A stretch of 64,000 bases of DNA from Oscillospiraceae bacterium (lineage in GTDB: Bacteria; Bacillota; Clostridia; Oscillospirales; Oscillospiraceae), in NCBI GenBank assembly GCA_018265835.1, contig JABLYK010000004.1:27332-91331 (forward strand), written 5' to 3'. A program made the position numbers and the translations under genes. The notes below the pieces were generated by a model, which saw only the letters and a program-made list of their open reading frames with translations, was not told the origin of the DNA and searched no databases. Below are positions 50,877-61,190 of the stretch, in pieces; within the stretch, counting starts at the first letter, position 1, and each line of letters starts with the position of its first letter.

Positions 50877-51525
50877 TGCTGACCTTCCTTTCTGCCGTCT
50901 CTGCGGCATCTTGCTGCGTTTGCGCTTTTGCTGCCTTCTTCTCTCGCAGCATGAGTTTCAAATAACCGACGCCAAACACCACGCCGATGGCGGCAATCTG
51001 ACCAATGCGGATGGTGAGCGTGAGGCGCGCTTCGATCCGCGGCTTGTCCGCCGTAAAATCCGCGCCGACCTGCACGTCGCGCTCTTTGATGTGCAGCGCG
51101 CGCTCCGCCAGCGGCCGCAGACCGCCGAGCGCCGCCTGCACATAGGCAGACTGCATCGCCGTGTCGTACGGATCGGACGAGCCCGCGACAAACACCAGCC
51201 GGAACAGCTCCACGGTGAGCTTTCGCCGGAACGAGCCCGCCGCCTTCAGCCCAAGCTTCGCCAGTGCGAGGATGGTATCGAAATCGGGCGGTTTCTTCTC
51301 CGCCCTTTGCTCCTGCGGCGCTTTCGGTTCCTTGGGCGGCTTTTCCTTTTTGGGCTTCTTCGGCTCCTCCGCAGGCGGTCTCGGCCAGACCGGTATGGTC
51401 AGCGGTCCGACGCGCGCGCGCACGGAAAACGCCTGCGCCTCATATCCGGCGCTGACGCCGACGCGCAGGAGATTCAGCAGCGTCAAAAGCGCCAACAGCG
51501 CCAGAACGATCCACAAGGCGGTCAA
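50869..51525 (-). CDS. DUF2953 family membrane protein
   Basis: A 218-residue protein with an N-terminal helix (about 3-20), a Pro/Lys/Glu-rich linker (about 50-80, PKKPKKEKPPKEPKAP), a compact domain (about 85-190) with the DUF2953 GSSDPYDTAMQSA, and a second weak hydrophobic stretch near 175-195. Commonly encoded next to gerW/ytfJ, so sporulation-linked. A TTG start at 51525 is proposed, with GGGGAG 7-8 bases away. Function unknown. Confidence 0.85.
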   Translation of the reverse strand: MTALWIVLALLALLTLLNLLRVGVSAGYEAQAFSVRARVGPLTIPVWPRPPAEEPKKPKKEKPPKEPKAPQEQRAEKKPPDFDTILALAKLGLKAAGSFRRKLTVELFRLVFVAGSSDPYDTAMQSAYVQAALGGLRPLAERALHIKERDVQVGADFTADKPRIEARLTLTIRIGQIAAIGVVFGVGYLKLMLREKKAAKAQTQQDAAETAERKVSNG

Positions 51526-51531
51526 ACGGCA

Positions 51532-52149
51532 TCACTCCCCGGCATTGGCCTTGTCCATTTCCGCAATTTCCATCTGTGAGCCGCGGTTTTGCAGCTCCTC
51601 AATGGCTGCCTGCAGCTTCTCCGTCCCCTCGCCGGACGACAGATCCGGCAGGACGGGAAGCTCGTCCAGTGTTGTCATGCCCATTGTGCGCAAAAACAAT
51701 TCACTCGTTTGATAAAGTGACGGTCTTCCCGGCGCTTCGAGCTTGCCGCACGACTCGATCAGCCCGCGTTCGACAAGCGAGCTTACGGTATACGAGCTGT
51801 CCACCCCACGCACCTGGTCAATGTAGGCGCGGGTGACGGGCTGAAAATACGCAACGATCGCCAGCACCTCCAGCGCCGACTGCGACAGCTTCGGCGGGCG
51901 GCGCTGCTCCAGCGCGCGCAGCACATAGGTCGCATATTCCGGCGCGGAGCAGAGCTGCAGCGAATCGTTCATCCGCACGAGGCGGATGCCGCATTTGTTT
52001 TCCTCATAGGCGGCGGCCAGGTCCTTTGCCGCAGCGTGAACCGTCTCCGTTTCCTCGCCGAGGATCTGCGCGATGCGCGCAGCGGGAACCGGGTCGCCAG
52101 CGGCGAACAAAATCGCCTCGATGACCGACAGCAATTCTTCGTGTTCCAT
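51532..52149 (-). CDS. scpB: Segregation and condensation protein B
   Basis: A 205-residue kleisin-associated winged-helix protein of the SMC-ScpAB condensin. LLSVIEAILFAAGDPVPAA (about 5-23) and LSQSALEVLAIVAYFQPVTRA (about 88-108) with VRGVDSSYTVSSLVERGLI (about 113-131) are the family signatures. It follows scpA by 9 bases. Confidence 0.96.
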   Translation of the reverse strand: MEHEELLSVIEAILFAAGDPVPAARIAQILGEETETVHAAAKDLAAAYEENKCGIRLVRMNDSLQLCSAPEYATYVLRALEQRRPPKLSQSALEVLAIVAYFQPVTRAYIDQVRGVDSSYTVSSLVERGLIESCGKLEAPGRPSLYQTSELFLRTMGMTTLDELPVLPDLSSGEGTEKLQAAIEELQNRGSQMEIAEMDKANAGE

Positions 52150-52158
52150 ATCCTATCC

Positions 52159-52971
52159 TTATTCCACAATCGCTTCGAGAATATGCTCCGGATTTCCACC
52201 GGTAAAGCTGGCCACATATTCCCCGTTCTGCTCCGAGAGCAGTAAATGTCCCATGCTGCACAGCTCCAGAACCGACAAAAACGTCGCCACGATCTCGCTG
52301 CGGCTCTCGCAGCGGGCATACAGTGCGCCGAGCGGCATTGCGCCGCTGTCGCGCAGCAGATCAATCAGATCGCGGCACTTGTCCCGCACGCTGTAAACGA
52401 TCCGCTGCGGCGCATGCAGTGCCAGCGGCCCCGAAAGCGTCTGCCCATTGCCGCGCGAGAACACCGCCAAAAGCGCCTTGAGCAGATCCGTCTGCTCGAT
52501 GCGGTAGCGGTACTCCCCCTTTTTCTTCGGCAGCGGCTCCGGCTGCTTGGAGAGATACTGCAGTCCCGTCATGGACGCAGCCTCCAGCGCAGGCACGACC
52601 GTTTTCAGCGCGGCGTAGGTGTCCTTGCACTTGAGCTGCTCCAGCGACGCGATGAGCTGCTCCAGCTCCGTGATCTCCTTCTCTTCCGTCAACAGCATCC
52701 GCGTTTTGATGTACAGCAAATACGACGCCATCTGCACGAATTCACTTGCGATCTCCAGATCGAGCCGCTCCATTTCGTTCAGATACGCCAGATATTGATC
52801 CAGAATCTCCGAAATCGGAATGTCCCGGATCTCGATTTTATTCTTGGACAGCAGCTGGAGGATCAGGCTCAGCGGCCCTTCAAAATCCACCATGTCGCTT
52901 TTATCCTTCACGACCCCTTCCAAAAAGAAGGTCGGGTCTTCCGCTCTAATAGAGTCGGCTGATAAGCTCAT
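52159..52971 (-). CDS. scpA: Segregation and condensation protein A
   Basis: A 270-residue kleisin that bridges SMC heads. DFEGPLSLILQLLSKNKIEIRDIPISEILDQY (about 33-64) is the N-terminal helical domain and ASYLLYIKTRMLL (about 86) the characteristic motif. The C-terminal winged helix is at about 190-268. The first 20 residues are extra relative to Bacillus ScpA. ATG 52971 overlaps the M50 protease gene by 26 bases, with GGAG 7 bases upstream. Confidence 0.94.
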   Translation of the reverse strand: MSLSADSIRAEDPTFFLEGVVKDKSDMVDFEGPLSLILQLLSKNKIEIRDIPISEILDQYLAYLNEMERLDLEIASEFVQMASYLLYIKTRMLLTEEKEITELEQLIASLEQLKCKDTYAALKTVVPALEAASMTGLQYLSKQPEPLPKKKGEYRYRIEQTDLLKALLAVFSRGNGQTLSGPLALHAPQRIVYSVRDKCRDLIDLLRDSGAMPLGALYARCESRSEIVATFLSVLELCSMGHLLLSEQNGEYVASFTGGNPEHILEAIVE

Positions 52972-53626
52972 ATCCCCACTCCGCAAACACAAAAAGTTTG
53001 TCGAACACCGCCCCGGTCACCGCTGTGAGCGGCCTGCCAAGGACGCCGGTCGCCACGACGACCAGAAGCAGCAGCATCCCGTAGCGCTCGTAGTGCATCA
53101 GCTTGTCGTACTGCTCGGACGGCAGCAGCGAGAACAGCACCTTCGACCCGTCGAGCGGGCTGATTGGGATGATGTTGAAAATTGCGAACGCAATGCTGAT
53201 GTACGCGGTGAGATAGATCATCTGCAGCACAATGCCGCTGCCCCTGAGCGGCAAAAACAGCACCCCGTACAAAAACAGGAACACGATCGCCAGCAGCACG
53301 TTCGACACCGGCCCCGCCAGCGCCGTGATGGCCATGCCGCGCTTCGGGTTTTGGAACCGGTACATGTTCACCGGTACGGGCTTTGCCCAGCCGAAGCGAA
53401 ACACCACCATCATCAGAAGCCCCAAAACGTCCAGATGCTTCAGCGGATTGAGCGTGAGCCGCCCCGCGTCTTTGGCCGTCGTGTCCCCAAGCCGGTAGGC
53501 CACGTAGCCGTGCGACACTTCGTGGAACGTGATGCAGATCAGTGCGGGTACGACCGACAGCAGAATATTCGTTAAGTATGACCAGTCCAGCCCCTGCCAG
53601 ATGGTTTGCAGTGTGTTCAAATGCAT
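52946..53626 (-). CDS. Site-2 protease family (M50) membrane metalloprotease
   Basis: A 226-residue protein with about five to six transmembrane helices. Zinc motif HEVSH (about 35-39) within ICITFHEVSHGYVAYRLGD, and the second conserved site NIIPISPLDGSKV (about 152-164). It belongs to the YwhC-like rhomboid-neighbour S2P group near scpAB; its substrate is unknown. The ATG is at the start of the homology. First gene of the scpA-scpB-DUF2953-gerW run. Confidence 0.9.
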   Translation of the reverse strand: MHLNTLQTIWQGLDWSYLTNILLSVVPALICITFHEVSHGYVAYRLGDTTAKDAGRLTLNPLKHLDVLGLLMMVVFRFGWAKPVPVNMYRFQNPKRGMAITALAGPVSNVLLAIVFLFLYGVLFLPLRGSGIVLQMIYLTAYISIAFAIFNIIPISPLDGSKVLFSLLPSEQYDKLMHYERYGMLLLLVVVATGVLGRPLTAVTGAVFDKLFVFAEWGYELISRLY

Positions 53627-53675
53627 CGCCTACTTTGAGTTGCTATTATACCAATTGCCGCTTGAAAATACAAGT

Positions 53676-53706
53676 ACAGGGTGCGCTGGAATTTTACGCA
53701 CCCTGT
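53676..53706 (-). terminator. Likely terminator of the lon-engB unit
   Basis: 10-bp perfect arms ACAGGGTGCG/CGCACCCTGT (53706-53697 with 53685-53676), 5 bases after the engB stop. The following T-run is short, so efficiency may be partial. Confidence 0.6.
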
Positions 53707-53710
53707 CGCT

Positions 53711-54304
53711 TCATGACACAGCCTTCAAAATCTCTGCCAGCAGCTGCTCCCGCCCGGTTCCCTTTTCTGCGGAAAACGGGATCAGAACGGTCTCGTCGCG
53801 GAGCGCAAGCGTTTCGCGGATGCGATGCAGATTCGGCTCAATCTCGGATTTTTTCAGCTTGTCGCACTTGTTGGCCACAACCACGAGCGGGCAGCCGGTG
53901 GAATGGAACCACGCCGCCATCGTCTCGTCGTCCGCAGTGGGCTTGTGCCGGGCATCCACGATCATCACGCCGAGGGTGATCTGCTCCGGCTCGTCGAAAA
54001 AGCGCTCCATCAGCCGGCCCCAGCGCTCGCGCTCCGACCGGGAAACGCTCGCATAGCCATAGCCCGGCAGATCGACAAAGTATGCGCGCCGGTCGATGAG
54101 AAAATAGTTGACGTGGATTGTCTTTCCCGGCTGCGCGCCGACGCGGGCAAAATTTCGGCGGTTGAGCACGCGGTTGATGACCGACGACTTGCCGACATTG
54201 GATTTTCCAGCGAAGACAATGCACGGCAGTTCCGAGCGGAGAAACCCGGAGGGATCCGCCGCGGATTTGATGAACTCCGCGTTGTTGAGATTCAGCCCTG
54301 TCAT
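53711..54304 (-). CDS. engB: Ribosome biogenesis GTPase YsxC/EngB
   Basis: A 197-residue Era/Obg-like GTPase needed for 50S assembly. G1 GKSNVGKSSVINR (about 33), G2/Switch GKTIHVNYF, G3 DLPGYGYA (about 78), G4 NKCDKL (about 145) and G5 SAEKGTG (about 178) are all present. It lies 11 bases after lon, the standard Firmicutes order. Confidence 0.96.
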   Translation of the reverse strand: MTGLNLNNAEFIKSAADPSGFLRSELPCIVFAGKSNVGKSSVINRVLNRRNFARVGAQPGKTIHVNYFLIDRRAYFVDLPGYGYASVSRSERERWGRLMERFFDEPEQITLGVMIVDARHKPTADDETMAAWFHSTGCPLVVVANKCDKLKKSEIEPNLHRIRETLALRDETVLIPFSAEKGTGREQLLAEILKAVS

Positions 54305-54315
54305 ATCATGAACTC

Positions 54316-56733
54316 CTACTGCCGGATGTTGAGACCCGGATTTTCGCTGCTTCGCCCTTCCTGCTTGGGCGGCTTCTGCGGCGCGCTTGCCGCAAAGCGG
54401 TGGCCAAGCGCCACGTCGAGGATCTTATCGACGTGATCCGTCGTGATGAAATTCAGCGAGCTTCGCACAGTCTGGTCGATCTCGTCGAGGTCTTTTTCGT
54501 TCTCGCTGGGGATGATGACGGTGGTGATGCCAGTGCGCAGCGCAGCCATCGTCTTTTCCTTCAGGCCGCCGATGGGCAGGATCCTGCCGCGCAGTGTGAT
54601 CTCGCCCGTCATGGCAAGGTCGCGCCGCACCGGCGTATTCGTCAGCGCGGAAATGACCGCAATGCAGATCGTGATGCCGGCGCTGGGGCCGTCCTTCGGC
54701 ACGGCGCCCTCCGGGAAGTGGATGTGGATATCCCTGTTCGTATAAAACTCCGGGTCGATGCCGAGCATCTTCGCGCGGCTGCGGATATACGTGACAGCTG
54801 CGCGCGCGGACTCCTTCATCACGTCGCCGAGATTGCCGGTCAGCTCCAGCTTGCCGCTGCCTTCCACAACGCCGGCCTCGACGTCGAGCACCTCGCCGCC
54901 GACGGACGTCCACGCCAGACCGCGCACCAGACCGATTTCGTCCTGCGCATAGAGCTTCTCCTGCTGATACCGCGCGGGGCCGAGATACGCATGCACGCCG
55001 CCGGCGCGAAGCTGCACAGATTTGCACTCGCCAAGCGAAATGCGCTTGGCCGTCTTGCGGCAGATGGCTGCAAGCTCGCGCTCCAGCACGCGCACGCCGG
55101 ACTCTCTTGTATAGAGCGCGATGATCTCGCGGATGGCGTCGTCGCTGATGCGAAGCTGCACCGGGCGCAGCCCGTGCTTTTTCCGCTGCTTCGGCAGCAG
55201 ATGGCGCTTTGCGATCTGCAGCTTCTCCTCGTCCGTGTAGCTGGACAGCTCAATGACCTCCATGCGGTCGAGCAGCGCACGCGGAATCGTCTGCGTGGTG
55301 TTCGCGGTGGTAATGAAAAAGATATCCGAAAAATCAATCGGGATCTCGAGGAAATTGTCCCGGAAATGGCTGTTCTGCTCCGCATCGAGCACCTCCAGCA
55401 GCGCAGCGGACGGGTCGCCCCGGTAGTCGCTGCCGAGCTTGTCGATCTCGTCCAGCACCATGACGGGGTTCATGCTGCCGGCGGTTTGCAGTCCGCTGAC
55501 GATGCGCCCCGGCATCGCGCCGACGTAGGTCTTGCGATGGCCGCGGATCTCCGCCTCATCGTGCACGCCGCCGAGGGAGATGCGCGTGAGCTTGCGGTTT
55601 GTGGCGCGCGCAATGCTCATGGCAATGCTGGTTTTGCCTGTGCCCGGCGGGCCGACAAGACACAGCACGCCGCCCTTTGCGTCCGGGGCGAGCTGGCGCA
55701 CGGCCAGCGCCTCGATGACGCGGTCTTTCACCTTTTCCAGGCCGAAATGATCCTCATCGAGAATCTTTCTGGCCTGCCGGATGTCCAGCGTTTCCTTGGT
55801 GCGGACGTTCCACGGAAGCTCCAGACACACATCCAGATAGTTGCGGATGACGGAAGCTTCAGACGAGCCGAACGGCTGCTTTTTCAGGCGATTGACCTCC
55901 TTGAGCAGCCGCTCCTCGGAGTCCTGCGGAAGCTGCAGCGCCTTGATCTTCGTCCGGTATTCGTCCAGCTCCTGCGCCGTATCGTCCGTCTCGCCAAGCT
56001 CGCCCTGGATCACCTTGAGCTGCTCGCGCAGCAGATACTCCTGCTGCGCCTGATTCACGCGCTCCTGTGCCGCCTCCTCCAGACTGCGCTGCAGGTTCAG
56101 CACCTCGATCTCGCGGCTGAGCATTTTCGAAAGCTTTGCAAGCCGGCGGCTCGGCCGCAGTTCCTCCAGCAACTCCTGCTTCTCTTCCGGACGGAGGTAC
56201 ACATGCTGCGCAATGAAGTTTGCCACGAAGGTGGCGTTCGTGCTGCCGAGGATGTTAATGATCGCCTCCGGCGCGAGATTGCCCGATGCGTGGACATAGT
56301 CGTCAAACAAATTGCAGCAGTGGCGGATGAGCGCCTCAACGCGTGCGGTGCTTCGCTCCTCCGCATCCGGCAGCGGGTCGATCACGGCCAGGAAGCCGGG
56401 CGACGTCGATGTGACCGCCGCGACCTTGCCCCTGACCAGCCCCTCCACCATGACGCGGATGGTCTTGTTGCCGGGCTGCTTCATCATCTGTTTGATGCGG
56501 CAGACCGTGCCAACAGCATACACGTCGTCCGTCGTGGGAACGTCGGTCGCCATCTCCTTCTGCGCGGCGAGGAAAATGATCTGATCCTCGCCCATCGCCT
56601 GATTCAGCGACGCGATCGACATGGGGCGCTCCACGTCAAAATTCAGCAGCATGCCGGGAAACACGGTCAAACCGCGCAGCGCCATCATCGGCAGCTCCCG
56701 GCTCTGTTCAAATTCGTAATTCTGATTTTCCAT
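54316..56733 (-). CDS. lon: ATP-dependent protease Lon
   Basis: An 805-residue AAA+ serine protease. N-terminal substrate-binding domain (ELPMMALRGLTVFPGM, about 13-28), coiled-coil region (about 190-270), AAA module with Walker A VGPPGTGKTSIA (about 355), Walker B and sensor motifs, and a C-terminal protease domain with the Ser-Lys dyad (KDGPSAGITIC, about 676; Lys about 45 residues later). The C-terminal tail is basic and Pro/Gln-rich. The length is normal. Confidence 0.97.
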   Translation of the reverse strand: MENQNYEFEQSRELPMMALRGLTVFPGMLLNFDVERPMSIASLNQAMGEDQIIFLAAQKEMATDVPTTDDVYAVGTVCRIKQMMKQPGNKTIRVMVEGLVRGKVAAVTSTSPGFLAVIDPLPDAEERSTARVEALIRHCCNLFDDYVHASGNLAPEAIINILGSTNATFVANFIAQHVYLRPEEKQELLEELRPSRRLAKLSKMLSREIEVLNLQRSLEEAAQERVNQAQQEYLLREQLKVIQGELGETDDTAQELDEYRTKIKALQLPQDSEERLLKEVNRLKKQPFGSSEASVIRNYLDVCLELPWNVRTKETLDIRQARKILDEDHFGLEKVKDRVIEALAVRQLAPDAKGGVLCLVGPPGTGKTSIAMSIARATNRKLTRISLGGVHDEAEIRGHRKTYVGAMPGRIVSGLQTAGSMNPVMVLDEIDKLGSDYRGDPSAALLEVLDAEQNSHFRDNFLEIPIDFSDIFFITTANTTQTIPRALLDRMEVIELSSYTDEEKLQIAKRHLLPKQRKKHGLRPVQLRISDDAIREIIALYTRESGVRVLERELAAICRKTAKRISLGECKSVQLRAGGVHAYLGPARYQQEKLYAQDEIGLVRGLAWTSVGGEVLDVEAGVVEGSGKLELTGNLGDVMKESARAAVTYIRSRAKMLGIDPEFYTNRDIHIHFPEGAVPKDGPSAGITICIAVISALTNTPVRRDLAMTGEITLRGRILPIGGLKEKTMAALRTGITTVIIPSENEKDLDEIDQTVRSSLNFITTDHVDKILDVALGHRFAASAPQKPPKQEGRSSENPGLNIRQ

Positions 56734-56778
56734 TCTGCTTCTCCTTTCAAAAAGGGGTGCGGGAGAAGCTGGGGATGC

Positions 56779-58026
<1,248 letters not shown>

Positions 58027-58061
58027 AAAAAACCTCACTACTCGTCAGCTTATTGAAAATC

Positions 58062-58088
58062 GGGGAGGGAACGGATTGTTCCCTCCCC
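58062..58088 (-). terminator. Hairpin between clpP and clpX
   Basis: 11-bp perfect arms GGGGAGGGAAC/GTTCCCTCCCC (58088-58078 with 58072-58062) followed on the minus strand by GATTTTC. A partial terminator or processing hairpin that could set the clpP:clpX ratio. Confidence 0.5.
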
Positions 58089-58097
58089 CGCAGCAAA

Positions 58098-58679
58098 TCA
58101 TCTCTTATAAATGACCTTGTCAACCAACCCGTACGCCTGCGCTTCCTCGGCGGACATGAAGTTGTCACGCTCGCAGTCGGCGGCGATGGTTTCCACCGAT
58201 TTCCCGGTGTTCTCCGCCAGAATGTGGTTCAGCTTATCCTTGATGCGGAGGATGTGCTCCGCCTGAATCTGAATATCCGTCGCCTGACCCTGACTGCCGC
58301 CGGACGGCTGGTGGATCATGATCTCCGCATTCGGCAGTGCGAGACGCTTGCCCTTCGTGCCGGATGACAGCAGGAACGCGCCCATCGACGCGGCCATGCC
58401 GATGCAGATGGTGGAAACGTCAGCCTTGATATACTGCATCGTGTCGTAGATCGCAAGACCCGCAGAAACGCTGCCGCCGGGGCTGTTGATATAAAACTGA
58501 ATGTCCTTGTCCGGGTCCTGCGCCTCCAGATAGAGAAGCTGCGCCACGACCAGACTGGCGCTGGTATCATTGACCTCCTCAGACAGCATCACGATGCGGT
58601 CATTCAGCAGGCGGGAAAAGATGTCGTACGACCGCTCCCCGCGGGAGGTCTGTTCGACAACATATGGAACTAAGCTCAT
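58098..58679 (-). CDS. clpP: ATP-dependent Clp protease proteolytic subunit ClpP
   Basis: A 193-residue self-compartmentalised serine protease. Catalytic Ser in GMAASMGAFLL (about 97), His in MIHQPSGG (about 122) and Asp around 171. The oligomerisation strand QFYINSPGGSVSAGLAIYD (about 61-79) is intact. ATG 58679 was chosen because AAAGGAG is 7 bases upstream. It lies between tig and clpX, the usual order. Confidence 0.97.
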   Translation of the reverse strand: MSLVPYVVEQTSRGERSYDIFSRLLNDRIVMLSEEVNDTSASLVVAQLLYLEAQDPDKDIQFYINSPGGSVSAGLAIYDTMQYIKADVSTICIGMAASMGAFLLSSGTKGKRLALPNAEIMIHQPSGGSQGQATDIQIQAEHILRIKDKLNHILAENTGKSVETIAADCERDNFMSAEEAQAYGLVDKVIYKR

Positions 58680-58760
58680 GTATACGCTCCTTTCAATTAC
58701 ATGCTTATCCAAGAGAGTATAACCGTTCTGTCAGGAAACGATACGGCTCACCTGCGGGAT

Positions 58761-60104
58761 TTATTCCGCAGATTCCTCCGCAGCAGGAGCTTCCTCGGCC
58801 GGAGCTTCTTCCGCAGCCGGTTCCGGTTCCTTATCCACAGCGGTGTCGCGGATCACGGCGGCGGCCTTGCGTCTCGTCAGATCCTGCTTGAGGATCTCCT
58901 CGTTGATGTAGGTCTTGATCTGCTCGGCCTCCATGCCGTATTCCTTGGACATATCTTCGTAAGCCTGCTCAATCTCAGACTCTTCGATCTCGATCTTCTC
59001 TTCCTTGGTGATCGCATCCAGCAGCAGGTCAACCTTAATCTCAAACTCAGCCTGCGGGCGCATCACGGCCTGGAAGGTCTTTTCATCAATCTGCATGGCC
59101 TCAAGAACCTGCTCCTTGGAAGCGTTGGCAGGCATTCCCATGGAAGCCGCGTAGTTGCGCAGCTGCTCGTCGAGCTTTTCTTCGACCATGGGTTCCGGAA
59201 TGTCCACTTCCAGATTGTCGATCGCGGCCTGCATCAGGCTGCCGGCATAGCTGGACTCCTGCTCCGTCTCAAACTTCTTCTTCAGATCCTCGCGGATGTG
59301 GTCGATATACTCGGCCATCGTATCGAAATCGGAAATGTCCTTGGCCAGCTCGTCGTCCAGCTCCGGCAGTTCGGGCTCCTTGACGCTCTTGACCTTGATC
59401 TTGAACACGGCGGGCTTGCCAGCCAGCGGCTGTACGTAATTTTCCGGGAAGGTGACGTTGATCTCGCGTTCCTCGCCGGTCTCGGCGCCGACGAGCTGTT
59501 CCTCAAAGCCGGGGATAAACGTATTGGAGCCAATCTCCAGATCGTAATCCTCAGCCTTGCCGCCCTCAAACGGCTTGCCATCCACAAATCCCTCAAAGTC
59601 CAGAACGATGTGGTCTCCCATCTGCACCGGGCGCTCCACGTCAAGCAGGCGGGCGTTGCGCTTGCGCACATCGGCCAGCGCTTCCTCCACGCGCGCTTCG
59701 TCGAACGCAGTATGATCCATCGGTACTTCCAGACCGCGGTACTGGCCCAGCTTCACTTCCGGATACATGGCGACCTGGAAGGTGTAGATCAGCTCCTTGG
59801 CGTCGTTGACTTCGACGTTTGCAATGCTCGGTCTGCCGACGCACTCGAAGTCGCACTCCTTCGTGCCGAAGGCAAACGCCTCGTCCGCGTAGTTCTCGAT
59901 GGCTTCTTCATAGAAGATCTCGCTGCCGTACATGCCCTCGATCACCTGACGGGGGGCTTTGCCTTTCCGGAAACCGGCAACATAAAGCTGACCTTTATTT
60001 CTGTTGTAGGCCTTGTTGACCTCCGCGTCAAACGCCGCGGCGTCAACCTTCACCTGAAAGGTTGCGATGTTATGCTCTTTCTTCTCGATATTCTGGACAT
60101 TCAT
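58761..60104 (-). CDS. tig: Trigger factor (ribosome-associated chaperone)
   Basis: A 447-residue chaperone with a ribosome-binding N-terminal domain (signature GFRKGKAP, about 44-51), an FKBP-type peptidyl-prolyl isomerase domain (about 158-240, VQMGDHIVLDFEGFVDGKPF) and a helical C-terminal arm (about 245-425). The extreme C-terminus is an Ala/Glu-rich acidic tail of about 25 residues (repeats of PAEEA) not part of the core fold. AGGAGGAG precedes the ATG; sigma-A promoter upstream. Confidence 0.97.
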   Translation of the reverse strand: MNVQNIEKKEHNIATFQVKVDAAAFDAEVNKAYNRNKGQLYVAGFRKGKAPRQVIEGMYGSEIFYEEAIENYADEAFAFGTKECDFECVGRPSIANVEVNDAKELIYTFQVAMYPEVKLGQYRGLEVPMDHTAFDEARVEEALADVRKRNARLLDVERPVQMGDHIVLDFEGFVDGKPFEGGKAEDYDLEIGSNTFIPGFEEQLVGAETGEEREINVTFPENYVQPLAGKPAVFKIKVKSVKEPELPELDDELAKDISDFDTMAEYIDHIREDLKKKFETEQESSYAGSLMQAAIDNLEVDIPEPMVEEKLDEQLRNYAASMGMPANASKEQVLEAMQIDEKTFQAVMRPQAEFEIKVDLLLDAITKEEKIEIEESEIEQAYEDMSKEYGMEAEQIKTYINEEILKQDLTRRKAAAVIRDTAVDKEPEPAAEEAPAEEAPAAEESAE

Positions 60105-60163
60105 TGGGTTGACTCCTCCTAATCATTTATCGCCAGTATATTTTTTCAATTCGAACGGAACTT

Positions 60164-60192
60164 ACTATAACAGATTGCCGTTCCAAAATCAA
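60164..60192 (-). promoter_or_regulatory. Sigma-A promoter of tig-clpP-clpX
   Basis: TTGATT (60192-60187), 17 bases, then TATAGT (60169-60164), about 60 bases before tig and just after the stop of the upstream phosphoesterase gene. Confidence 0.7.
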
Positions 60193-60202
60193 CACATATT
60201 GT

Positions 60203-60892
60203 TCAATCAAGGATTTTCCGCGGGCAGAAATTGAGATAATCCGCCGAAAGCAACCGCATTTCCGTATGATGGTACATGCCCTGAAACGCATAGGCACAGC
60301 CCTTGCTGTGGATATGACCATAGCAACACATCGGCACTTCATACGCGTCCAGCAGTGCCAGCAGCTCCGGGCACTCATAGCCGAGATACTTCGGCGGGTA
60401 GTGCAAAAATACCAGCTTCGTGCGCGTCCCCGCCGATTTCAGCGAGGTTTCCAGCCGTCCGATCTCCCGCAGCATGATTTTTTTATCGTGCGTATCGCCG
60501 CGCTCTTCCTCGTAAAACCAGCCGCGCGTGCCGCAGATGGCATAGTCGCCGTAGACGTAGCTGTTGTTATTGAGAATGTCGATGTTCGCAATCCCGTTGG
60601 CCGCAAAAAACTGATATGCCTTCGATGCGGTGCTCCACCAGTAATCGTGGTTGCCCTTCAGGATGATCTTCCGCCCCGGCAGGCGCGAGAGAAGCAAAAA
60701 GTCTTCCCGCGCTTCTTCCAGAGACAGCCCCCAGGCAATGTCGCCGCAGAGAACGCAGACATCGTCCTCCCGCAGGGCAGAAAAGCCGGTTTTGATTTTT
60801 TCAATATAATTTTCCCAGCGTCCTCCAAAGACTTCCATGGATTTGTCGCCGCTGAGCGACAGATGGAGATCGCCGATTGCATACAGCGCCAT
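60203..60892 (-). CDS. Metallophosphoesterase of the calcineurin-like family
   Basis: A 229-residue phosphatase. Metal motifs in order: MALYAIGDLHLS (D-x-H, about 7-9), VLCGDIAWG (about 46), KGNHDYWW (about 78), FLHYPP (about 154) and YGHIHSKG (about 189). The substrate is unknown; related proteins act on nucleotides or phosphoproteins. GGAGG precedes the ATG with 8-base spacing. It is transcribed away from the DUF1540 gene. Confidence 0.9.
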   Translation of the reverse strand: MALYAIGDLHLSLSGDKSMEVFGGRWENYIEKIKTGFSALREDDVCVLCGDIAWGLSLEEAREDFLLLSRLPGRKIILKGNHDYWWSTASKAYQFFAANGIANIDILNNNSYVYGDYAICGTRGWFYEEERGDTHDKKIMLREIGRLETSLKSAGTRTKLVFLHYPPKYLGYECPELLALLDAYEVPMCCYGHIHSKGCAYAFQGMYHHTEMRLLSADYLNFCPRKILD

Positions 60893-60978
60893 TTGGGATT
60901 CCTCCGAATAATCCGGGCTGCGCCTGCAGAAACTATCGCTGACCGGCAATGCCGGAAAACATGTCTGGAGGCAGAACC

Positions 60979-61164
60979 ATGAGCGAACACGGAAAATGCT
61001 GCAATACGATTGACGGCGTTGGCTGCAACGTCGAAACCTGCGTGTACAACAGCGACGGCAAGCGCTGCCACGCCGACCACATTCAGGTGCAGAACGACCA
61101 GGCGCGCAACAAGAACGAAACCTTCTGCGGCACCTTTACGCAGAGAAACAACGCCACGTTCTAA
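60979..61164 (+). CDS. DUF1540 small cysteine-rich protein
   Basis: A 61-residue protein of the Clostridia DUF1540 family with six cysteines (CCNTIDGVGCNVETCVYN, then GKRCHADHI and TFCGTF), a likely metal-binding or coat-linked mini-protein. Function unknown. CTGGAGG is just before the ATG. It is one of the few plus-strand genes here and is convergent with thrC. Confidence 0.88.
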   Translation: MSEHGKCCNTIDGVGCNVETCVYNSDGKRCHADHIQVQNDQARNKNETFCGTFTQRNNATF

Positions 61165-61167
61165 AGC

Positions 61168-61190
61168 AACGGACGGATTTTCCGTCCGTT
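61168..61190. terminator. Hairpin between converging DUF1540 and thrC
   Basis: Perfect 10-bp arms AACGGACGGA/TCCGTCCGTT with a TTT loop. It overlaps the thrC stop codon. T-runs are short, so its strength is uncertain. Confidence 0.5.
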
